The position numbers and the translations under genes were made by a program. This document shows positions 9,565 to 16,595 of a stretch of 57,713 bases of DNA, piece by piece; position 1 is the stretch's first letter, and every line of letters starts with the position of its first letter. The stretch is from an uncultured Lachnospiraceae bacterium. GTDB lineage: Bacteria; Bacillota; Clostridia; Lachnospirales; Lachnospiraceae. Under the pieces are notes generated by a model. The model was not told where the DNA came from and made no database searches. It saw only the letters and a list, made by a program, of their open reading frames with translations. The stretch spans positions 1-57,713 of the forward strand of contig CACZLA010000010.1 in assembly GCA_902781895.1 (NCBI GenBank), read 5' to 3'.

Positions 9565-10276
9565 TTATCTCCCTCACTCTTTCAGCTTGTGATTTTCTCA
9601 AATATTCCGGTGCAAAATCATCAGCATTTATATATTTACCTTCTTTATACAGATTAATTCCCAGGGTTGCAACCGATGCACCTCTCTGACGATTCATCAT
9701 TGCAGGGGCAAGCTTAGTTGGCACCTCTGTTTCTTCCCATATGATGTTTTCATATATGGGAACTCCGTCTCCGAGAAATGTAACCGCCGCCTGCGGATTA
9801 TCTTTCCCGTATTTATTTATCTCTCCTATCAGTTCATGGATATCCATCGGTATCTGATCCATAATAACTTCTATCTGTCCCAGAACCTTGTAAAGTCCCG
9901 TATATACTTGATTTCTTCTTGCATCAACTATAGGACAGACAAGACCTTCGGTTCCCCACATATTGAAGGCCAGACCTTCACAGGTCTTAACCGGTACGAT
10001 AGGCCTGTCTATCGCAAGGGCAAGTCCTTTCGCCGTTGCTGCTCCTATCCTGAGGCCGGTAAATGAACCCGGTCCCGATGCAATGGCTATGGCATCCAGC
10101 TCCTCCATCCTCGTCTCAGATGTTTTCATTATCTCATCTATCATTGGGAGAAGGGTTTCGGAATGAGTCTTCTTGTGATTCATGGTATACTCCGCTATCA
10201 CAACATCATCCTGAACCACCGCAACCGATGCCACCATTCCCGAACTGTCTATTCCAAGTATTTTCACTTTGTTCAC
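9557..10276 (-). CDS. tsaB: tRNA threonylcarbamoyladenosine biosynthesis protein TsaB
   Basis: TsaB is the catalytically inactive ASKHA-fold partner of TsaD in t6A synthesis. The 239-residue protein starts LGIDSSGMVASVAVV and carries the conserved ASGPGSFTGLRIG (about 86-98), the best marker of the family. Length is typical. It lies 73 bases downstream of the dCMP deaminase gene, and a TATTATAAT stretch in that gap may be an internal promoter. It overlaps the next gene. Confidence 0.95.
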   Translation of the reverse strand: MNKVKILGIDSSGMVASVAVVQDDVVIAEYTMNHKKTHSETLLPMIDEIMKTSETRMEELDAIAIASGPGSFTGLRIGAATAKGLALAIDRPIVPVKTCEGLAFNMWGTEGLVCPIVDARRNQVYTGLYKVLGQIEVIMDQIPMDIHELIGEINKYGKDNPQAAVTFLGDGVPIYENIIWEETEVPTKLAPAMMNRQRGASVATLGINLYKEGKYINADDFAPEYLRKSQAERVREINA

Positions 10277-10349
10277 CTACGTTTTTACATCTGATATGGT
10301 CTCACAACACATATACTATTATAATATTTTTACTCAGAGTAGTCCATAC

Positions 10350-10850
10350 CTATATACTTAAGGTCACATCACGTCCTGCAGGAACATACTGACGATACTT
10401 TACACCCGCCATATCAAACATTTTCTTTGCTGCTATGGTTCCTTCTGTACCTGCATATTTATCCGACATATAGATAATCTCAGCTATTCCGCTCTGAATG
10501 ATGGCCTTTGCACATTCGTTACATGGGAAAAGAGTCACATAAACCTTTGTGCCCTTGAGATTTCTGTTCCCACGAAAGTTAAGTATGGCATTCAGCTCCG
10601 CATGACATACAAATACATATTTGCTTTCAAGAGGCTCTCCATCTCTTCCCCATGGCATATCATCATCATCACATCCCTGTGGCATTCCATTATATCCCAT
10701 GGAAAGTATACGGTTATCCTCGTCCACTATACATGCGCCCACTCTTGTATTCGGATCCTTACTTCTCTCAGCCGACAGAAGTGCAATCCCCATAAAATAC
10801 TGATCCCATGTTATATAGTCTTTTCTTTTGTAATCCATCCTGCTTGCCAT
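10350..10850 (-). CDS. comEB: dCMP deaminase (ComEB-type deoxycytidylate deaminase)
   Basis: This 166-residue zinc-dependent deaminase converts dCMP to dUMP and so feeds thymidylate synthesis. The zinc motif HAELNAILN and the cysteine pair PCNEC are both present, and the N-terminal RSKDPNTRVGA and GYNGMP segments are typical of deoxycytidylate deaminases and not of cytosine or tRNA deaminases. The start at 10850 (MASRMDYKRKDY) gives a normal length. It lies 26 bases after the GH25 lysozyme gene on the same strand. Confidence 0.93.
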   Translation of the reverse strand: MASRMDYKRKDYITWDQYFMGIALLSAERSKDPNTRVGACIVDEDNRILSMGYNGMPQGCDDDDMPWGRDGEPLESKYVFVCHAELNAILNFRGNRNLKGTKVYVTLFPCNECAKAIIQSGIAEIIYMSDKYAGTEGTIAAKKMFDMAGVKYRQYVPAGRDVTLSI

Positions 10851-10876
10851 AATCCTTCTCCTTCGATGTATAAATA

Positions 10877-12106
10877 TTAATTATTTTGATTATTATAAAG
10901 AACGTTAAAGTCTACGTTATGATCTATTCCATCCATTCCACCGGTACTTGTCTGCTGCCACATAAAATATTCTCCGGTAAAGTCGGTGTTGGAAGTATAA
11001 TGCGCCAGCCATACCATGGTATCCCCTCTGTCCTTCCATGTATTCAGAAGGAAGTTTTTACTGCTGTAAAGACATACATCATAGCCTGCAGCCCCCAGTT
11101 CCTCTTCAAAAACATGATAACAGTCGTTAATATCCTGAAGATTCATCCCATAGCTTTCAAAATTTCCGAAATCCTCCCAGTCATATGCTATAGGGAAATC
11201 CAGTTTTTCACCATCAAGAACATCCAGCAGATACTTAACACTGGCTTTTACTTCATCATAGCCGCTTTCCTCTGCATGCCAGTAAATACCGATCTTCAGA
11301 CCGGCATCCTTTGCATTTTTTATGTTCTGCAGATAGCATCTGTCTGTATACAGCTCTCCGTCATCATATCCGCCAAGTCTCATTATTACAAAATCACAAC
11401 CTGCATCCTTGACCTTCTGGAAATCTATATTTCCATCCCATCTGGACACATCTATTCCGAGACTTACATTATCTCCCCCGTATTTTGCTTTAAAATCGCT
11501 AAATGGCGTACGCTGAGGTGCTTCTCCTGATGCAGGGGGAGCCGATGCTACTACATTAACCTTCATGTTTCCTGTGGTTTCATTTCCCACATCATCCTTT
11601 AGTGAGTAGCTGATATCATAGCTTCCCACCGTATTTGTATCCACTTCTCCGGTTATCTTAAGCTCCACGTCTCTATCCGCATCATCTGCGTAGCCTATAT
11701 ACTTGTGTATGTCAAAGGCTTCCCCCTTTACAATATCCACGCTTGCAGAGCTGATAAGAAGCAGGGGTTTCTCTTTGTCCTCTATATCTTCACGGAAATA
11801 CTTTGAAGGATCCGACGTTGTTTTTTTCGCAGTCTCGGTGGTTGTCTCTTCCTCAGTCACCGGCTCATCTGCAGTAGCAGCCGGAACCTCCGTTAACTCT
11901 TCAGTAATTTCCTCCGTTACTGCCTCAGTTACCAGTTCCGTAGTCTGAAGTGTTATCTGACCGGTTGTTGCTCTCGGAGCCTCAGTCTCTTCCTCGGTAT
12001 TTTTGGCACGACTGAAAATAAGCATAATAGCCGCAGTAAACCCCACAAGAACGATTACCGCCGTTATCGTAAGAAGAACTTTTTTGTTTTTCTTAATAAA
12101 ATCCAA
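10877..12106 (-). CDS. Membrane-anchored GH25 lysozyme with Ig-like domain
   Basis: The 409-residue protein has a short cytoplasmic Lys-rich start and one transmembrane helix (about 10-31). A Thr/Glu-rich linker (35-100) follows, then an Ig-like domain of the DUF5011 sort (about 113-185). The C-terminal glycosyl hydrolase family 25 domain (about 205-409) begins LGIDVSRWDG, with Asp219. Catalytic residues are expected in IAYDWEDF (Asp309 and Glu311). GH25 enzymes cut the N-acetylmuramic acid-beta-1,4-N-acetylglucosamine bond of peptidoglycan. The protein would act outside the membrane. It leads the transcription unit that ends with rimI. Confidence 0.9.
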   Translation of the reverse strand: MDFIKKNKKVLLTITAVIVLVGFTAAIMLIFSRAKNTEEETEAPRATTGQITLQTTELVTEAVTEEITEELTEVPAATADEPVTEEETTTETAKKTTSDPSKYFREDIEDKEKPLLLISSASVDIVKGEAFDIHKYIGYADDADRDVELKITGEVDTNTVGSYDISYSLKDDVGNETTGNMKVNVVASAPPASGEAPQRTPFSDFKAKYGGDNVSLGIDVSRWDGNIDFQKVKDAGCDFVIMRLGGYDDGELYTDRCYLQNIKNAKDAGLKIGIYWHAEESGYDEVKASVKYLLDVLDGEKLDFPIAYDWEDFGNFESYGMNLQDINDCYHVFEEELGAAGYDVCLYSSKNFLLNTWKDRGDTMVWLAHYTSNTDFTGEYFMWQQTSTGGMDGIDHNVDFNVLYNNQNN

Positions 12107-12439
12107 CAGTATGTTTCCTCCGTTGATGCTTTTCCTGCAAGCAAGAATGCTTGTTGACCTATGACACTTATGTCATTATAAATTACTTATGAATTAAAAT
12201 CTATTATTTTTTTAACCCCTATCAGCCATATTCCGAAGATAAGGTATGCTTTAATCTGGCTAATTTTCTGCCTTTTCCCATCCCCTTTTTAGTTTTATCT
12301 GAAATTTTATGCCAGATATTAGTTCTATGTGTTCCCATTACTTTTATTTTATAATCACATTGTATAGGGGTCAAAAGAACCTTTTGAAACACGAGGCTGT
12401 CTAACGACTCAAGATTTTAGTAATACAGGAGACACCATT
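12107..12439. other. Intergenic region between GH25 gene and XRE regulator
   Basis: There is no gene here. A minus-strand -10 hexamer (TATAAT, 12175-12180) followed by GACATAAGTGTCATAGG probably drives the GH25 unit. On the plus strand a palindrome at 12371-12387 (TCAAAAG/CTTTTGA) precedes the XRE gene. The remainder is AT-rich with no recognisable signal. Confidence 0.5.
12371..12387 (+). promoter_or_regulatory. TCAAAAG-NNN-CTTTTGA inverted repeat upstream of XRE gene
   Basis: This is a 7-bp inverted repeat with a three-base centre, located 52 bases upstream of the XRE start and preceded by ATAGGGG. The same 17-bp pattern recurs at 34221-34237 and 41121-41137. It could be an operator or a hairpin near the messenger 5' end. 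Confidence 0.5.
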
Positions 12440-12775
12440 ATGACCGAACAACAGATTGTAGATAGGCTGAAGGAACTGCTAATAATAAAAAGCTGGACTC
12501 CATACAGACTTTCCAAAGAGTCCGGAGTTCCGACTTCCAGCATAAATAATATCTTCCAGCTTAAATGTTACCCGACAATTCCAACTCTGACCAGAATATG
12601 TAAAGCATTCGATATAACACTGTCTGAATTCTTTGCTTTTGAAGAGGTGCCCCTCAGAGAGGCAAATCTGGATCTTGAAGATCAGAAAGTGATCAACAGA
12701 TATAATTCCCTTTCCGCAAAAAAGAAAGAATTGTTTAAGACCTATCTGGATGGGCTGTCAGTAAACAAACGATAA
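12440..12775 (+). CDS. Small XRE (Cro/CI) family transcriptional regulator
   Basis: This is a 111-residue protein with an N-terminal helix-turn-helix (about 5-65). The recognition region reads TPYRLSKESGVPTSSINNIF, and the following LKCYPTIPTLTRICKAFDITLSEFF is the usual XRE scaffold. The short, charged C-terminal tail has no sensor domain. It stands alone on the plus strand between two minus-strand operons, with GGAGAC upstream of the ATG. Its target is unknown. Confidence 0.85.
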   Translation: MTEQQIVDRLKELLIIKSWTPYRLSKESGVPTSSINNIFQLKCYPTIPTLTRICKAFDITLSEFFAFEEVPLREANLDLEDQKVINRYNSLSAKKKELFKTYLDGLSVNKR

Positions 12776-12810
12776 TATTTAACCGAAATATTAACTGACT
12801 TATTTAAAGA

Positions 12811-12833
12811 AGAGAGCACAAATTGTGCTCTCT
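12811..12833. terminator. Bidirectional terminator between XRE gene and lysC
   Basis: The 9-11 bp perfect inverted repeat AGAGAGCAC...GTGCTCTCT is followed by TTTCT on the plus strand and TTCTTT on the minus strand. It serves the convergent XRE and lysC genes. Confidence 0.8.
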
Positions 12834-12848
12834 TTCTCATTACAATCT

Positions 12849-14051
12849 TTATTCCTCACCGAGATTGAACTTATCATGAATAGCATTCATTGCTCTCTCT
12901 GTATTCTTCTCGTTTATAAGAACAGTTACTCTTATCTCAGATGTGGATATCATACGAATATTGATATTTGCATCATAAAGAGCTTCAAACATTTTTGCGG
13001 CAACGCCCGGATGACTCTGCATTCCTGCACCGACTATAGAAACCTTGGAAACCTTCTTATCTACATCGATTTCCTCAAATTCCATCAGATCCTCTATGAT
13101 CTCCTTTGCAAGATCAGCATCATCATCTGTACATGTAAATGAAATATCCTTCTTTCCATGTCTTCCTATCGACTGAAGGATCATATCTATATTTATATTC
13201 TGCTTTGCCAGTGCATTGAACATCTTAAATGCAATTCCCGGCTCATCTGTAAGTCCTATTACCGCAACTCTGGCTGCATCCGGATCGGCTGCAACACCGC
13301 TTACTATCATCTTTTCCATTTTACTTCCCTCCCTTACAACGGTTCCTTCATTTGTATTCAGACTGGAACGTACTACCAGACGTACTCCGTATTTCTTTGC
13401 CAGCTCAACCGAACGGTTATGGAGCACTCCCGCTCCGAGAGTTGCCAGCTCAAGCATCTCATCATATGTAACCTTTTCCAGTTTGCGGGCTGTCGGAACC
13501 TTTCTGGGGTCTGCCGTATATATACCGTCAACGTCCGTATATATCTCACATTTATCTGCATGAAGTGCAGCTGCTATAGCAACGGCGGTTGTATCAGAAC
13601 CGCCTCTTCCCAGAGTTGTGTAATCATCAAATTTGTTTACACCCTGGAAACCTGTAACAATTACTATCTTATGCTGCTCTATCTCAGTCCTTATTCTCTC
13701 GGTATCTATCCTTTTGACTCTGGCATTGCTGTAATTACTTGTGGTATGCATAGCCACCTGGTATGCATTCAGCGAAACTGCCGGAACTCCCATAGACGCC
13801 ATGGCCATTGCCATAAGAGCAACTGACTGCTGTTCTCCCGTTGTAAGGATCATATCCATTTCTCTCTTCGGAGGATTCGGATTTATCTCCTTCGCCATAT
13901 CTATAAGCACATCCGTGTACTTACCCATGGCAGAAAGAACAACCACAACATCATTTCCTTTTTTGTAATCCTCGATGCATCGGTTTGCCACATTAAATAT
14001 GCGGTCTTTATTTCCGACCGATGTTCCACCGAACTTTTTAACTATTAGCAT
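12849..14051 (-). CDS. lysC: Aspartate kinase
   Basis: Aspartokinase phosphorylates aspartate, the entry to lysine, threonine and methionine synthesis. The 400-residue protein begins MLIVKKFGGTSVGNKDR, the amino-acid-kinase signature, and has VTGFQG and TLGRGGSDTTAVAIAA in the catalytic domain. Two ACT domains (about 265-400) suggest feedback control by an end product. Which amino acid inhibits cannot be read from the sequence. It follows hom by 73 bases. A small hairpin (14096-14110, TGTCTG/CAGACA) lies in the gap. Confidence 0.96.
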   Translation of the reverse strand: MLIVKKFGGTSVGNKDRIFNVANRCIEDYKKGNDVVVVLSAMGKYTDVLIDMAKEINPNPPKREMDMILTTGEQQSVALMAMAMASMGVPAVSLNAYQVAMHTTSNYSNARVKRIDTERIRTEIEQHKIVIVTGFQGVNKFDDYTTLGRGGSDTTAVAIAAALHADKCEIYTDVDGIYTADPRKVPTARKLEKVTYDEMLELATLGAGVLHNRSVELAKKYGVRLVVRSSLNTNEGTVVREGSKMEKMIVSGVAADPDAARVAVIGLTDEPGIAFKMFNALAKQNINIDMILQSIGRHGKKDISFTCTDDDADLAKEIIEDLMEFEEIDVDKKVSKVSIVGAGMQSHPGVAAKMFEALYDANINIRMISTSEIRVTVLINEKNTERAMNAIHDKFNLGEE

Positions 14052-14124
14052 CTTACATGCCTCCTGAATCTTTACTCCCCCGTTAACACCTTATCTGTCT
14101 GCAACAGACACCTTCAGGCTATTA

Positions 14125-15354
14125 TTAACTCACTCGAATACGGCTTATTATGTCAAAGTTCTCAGCCGCTTTATCAAATTCAGAACCGGAAAGCTCTTTT
14201 GTGATAAATGCAATCTCTCCGGATTTTTCTCCATCAATAAAATCAACCTGTCCGAAGACTTCCTCAACTTTACTCTTAAGAGCCTTTACTGAGGCCTCAT
14301 CTGAGCTATCACCAACACTGACTCTCACAAAGTAAGGTGTTGTAAATGCATCAACGCCCCCAAGCTCTCTCTTTGTATCACTCCAATATATCTTTGCAGT
14401 ATATCCCTGTCTCTTTACTGCATCAACAACGTCAGATACAACTGCGCTTGCTGTCGGAAGACTTCCTGCTCCCTTTCCGTAGAACATTACATCACCAAGC
14501 ATATCACCCTTTACAAGGATTGCATTGAAGACATCCTTTACATTGTAAAGCGGATTCTCCTGATATACAACAAATGGAGCAACCATCGAATAGGTCTTTC
14601 CATCAACCTTCTTAGCAATTCCGAGAAGCTTGATCGAAGCCCCTATTTTCTTCATATAATCAAAATCAGCTGTAGTGATCTTTGTAATTCCTTCTGTATA
14701 GATATCCTCAAAATCAACCTGCTTCTCATAAGCAAGTGACGCAAGGATAGCGATCTTTCTGCAGGCATCATAGCCCTCGATATCTGCCTCAGGATTTCTC
14801 TCGGCATAACCCTTATCCTGTGCATCCTTAAGTACAGTATCGAAATCAGCACCCTCATCCTCCATCTTAGTAAGGATGTAATTTGTGGTACCGTTCATGA
14901 TACCCTGTATCTCTTCAATATGATCAACTGTAAGGCACTCAATAAGCGGACGGATTATAGGGATTCCGCCACCGACAGAAGCTTCAAAGAAGAAGTTAAC
15001 ATTCTTCTCCTGAGCGATGGTCAGAAGCTCAGCTCCATGCTTTGCAACCAGCTCCTTATTGGAGGTACAAGCACTTTTTCCGCTCTCCAAAGCTCTTTTA
15101 ACAAATGTATATGCCGGCTCAACACCGCCCATAACCTCAACGACAACATCCACATCATCATCGTTCATAATAATATCTACATCATGAACAAGCACATCTT
15201 CTACAGGGTCTCCGGGAAAATCCCTGAGATCCAGCACATACTTTACCTTTACCTCATCGCCTGCACGACGTGATATATGGCTGTTGTTATCATTGATTAT
15301 TTTGAACACGCCTGATCCGACTGTTCCATATCCGAGAATTGCTACATTGATCAT
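14125..15354 (-). CDS. hom: Homoserine dehydrogenase
   Basis: This enzyme reduces aspartate semialdehyde to homoserine for threonine and methionine synthesis. The 409-residue protein has the dinucleotide-binding loop GYGTVGSG near residue 8 and the catalytic-domain stretch GIMNGTTNYILTKMEDEG. A C-terminal ACT domain (about 335-409) suggests allosteric control, commonly by threonine in this family. It is encoded just before lysC, placing two committed steps of the aspartate pathway together. Confidence 0.96.
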   Translation of the reverse strand: MINVAILGYGTVGSGVFKIINDNNSHISRRAGDEVKVKYVLDLRDFPGDPVEDVLVHDVDIIMNDDDVDVVVEVMGGVEPAYTFVKRALESGKSACTSNKELVAKHGAELLTIAQEKNVNFFFEASVGGGIPIIRPLIECLTVDHIEEIQGIMNGTTNYILTKMEDEGADFDTVLKDAQDKGYAERNPEADIEGYDACRKIAILASLAYEKQVDFEDIYTEGITKITTADFDYMKKIGASIKLLGIAKKVDGKTYSMVAPFVVYQENPLYNVKDVFNAILVKGDMLGDVMFYGKGAGSLPTASAVVSDVVDAVKRQGYTAKIYWSDTKRELGGVDAFTTPYFVRVSVGDSSDEASVKALKSKVEEVFGQVDFIDGEKSGEIAFITKELSGSEFDKAAENFDIISRIRVS

Positions 15355-15379
15355 TGTTGTTTCCTCTTTTATAATTTAA

Positions 15380-15406
15380 AGATCCTTCGCTTCGCTCAGG
15401 ATGACA
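15380..15406 (-). repeat. Dispersed repeat hairpin after prfB (TCATCCTGAGCGAAGC type)
   Basis: Just behind the prfB stop codon the minus strand reads TGTCATCCTGAGCGAAGCGA and continues to GGATCT. The ends pair (ATCCT/AGGAT), and GCGAAGC lies in the loop. I recognise near-identical sequences as widespread intergenic repeats in Clostridia and other bacteria. It may also help end transcription of prfB. Confidence 0.6.
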
Positions 15407-15408
15407 TT

Positions 15409-16524
15409 CTATTCCTCCGGTCCTGCCGCCATCCATACCAGATAGGCGTTAATGAAATCATCGATTCCTCCATCAAGAACCTTGTAAGCATCACCTGTTT
15501 CGCAGCCGGTTCTGGAATCCTTTACCAGGGTATAAGGCTGAAGGAAATAAGATCTGATATGACTTCCGAATCCATTTTCAAAAGTCTCGCCTCTTATACC
15601 TGACATTTTTTCGGCATTTTCCTGTTCTTTCAACAGATACAGCTTGGACTTCAGCATCTTCATTGCCTGATCCTTATTCTGATGCTGACTTCTTTCATTC
15701 TGACATTGGACAACTATTCCTGTTGGGATATGAGTTATTCGTATTGCAGAAGAAGTCTTGTTTATATGCTGTCCGCCGGCTCCGCTGGCTCTGTATGTAT
15801 CTATCCTTATATCATCATCGGCAACCTCTATCTCGATTGCTTCATCGATTACCGGAAGTACCTCAACTGCACAAAACGAAGTCTGCCTCTTTCCATTTGC
15901 ATTAAATGGTGATATTCGTACCAGCCTGTGAACTCCATGCTCGGACTTCATATATCCATATGCATGATATCCTGATATCTGAAATGTTACAGTCTTAAGT
16001 CCGGCTTCATCGCCGTCCAGAATATCCAGCACCGTTACCTGAAAGCCGTGTTTTTCTGCCCATCTGGTATACATCCTGTAAACCATACTGGTCCAGTCAC
16101 AGGCCTCAGTCCCGCCGGTTCCGGCATTTATCTTGACTGTAGCATCATTAGCATCAAACTCTCCTGACAGAAGGGTCTCTATACGAAATGCTTCAAATCG
16201 CTTAGAAAAGCTTCTGAGCAGTTCACCGGTTTCGGCAACCAGATCATCATCGCCCTCTTCATCAGCCATTTCAATCATGGTTTCGATATCTTCATAGTCC
16301 TGCTTCATACCATTATAATTTTCAATGGTACTCTTCAGTCCCTTTATCTCCTTCATGACCTTTCCGGAATTCTCAACATCATCCCAGAAATCAGAAGCTT
16401 CCATAGCCTTTTCCAGCTCTGCTATTCTGTTTTCCTTAGCTTCAATATCCAGCGAATCCCTTACCTCTTCCAAGGGCTTCTTATACTTCTGAAGCTCCAG
16501 CTTGTACTCGTCTAATTCTAGCAC
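15409..16524 (-). CDS. prfB: Peptide chain release factor 2, without programmed frameshift
   Basis: RF2 recognises UGA and UAA and triggers release of the finished peptide. The 371-residue protein has the codon-recognition tripeptide SPF (205-207) and the peptidyl-transferase motif GGQ (250-252) in RASGAGGQHIN. The start is GTG at 16524, preceded by GGTGGAG. The N-terminal stretch ...VRDSLDIEAKENRI aligns with the point where most bacteria have the in-frame UGA and +1 shift. Here codons 24-26 are TCG CTG GAT, so the frame is continuous and the autoregulatory frameshift is absent. It lies downstream of secA, as in many Firmicutes. Confidence 0.97.
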   Translation of the reverse strand: MLELDEYKLELQKYKKPLEEVRDSLDIEAKENRIAELEKAMEASDFWDDVENSGKVMKEIKGLKSTIENYNGMKQDYEDIETMIEMADEEGDDDLVAETGELLRSFSKRFEAFRIETLLSGEFDANDATVKINAGTGGTEACDWTSMVYRMYTRWAEKHGFQVTVLDILDGDEAGLKTVTFQISGYHAYGYMKSEHGVHRLVRISPFNANGKRQTSFCAVEVLPVIDEAIEIEVADDDIRIDTYRASGAGGQHINKTSSAIRITHIPTGIVVQCQNERSQHQNKDQAMKMLKSKLYLLKEQENAEKMSGIRGETFENGFGSHIRSYFLQPYTLVKDSRTGCETGDAYKVLDGGIDDFINAYLVWMAAGPEE

Positions 16525-16595
16525 GATTTATTTCTCCACCGTTCTTATACTGTATATAAAAACATTGAATAACCAGACACCGTCCGTTTCCAGTA

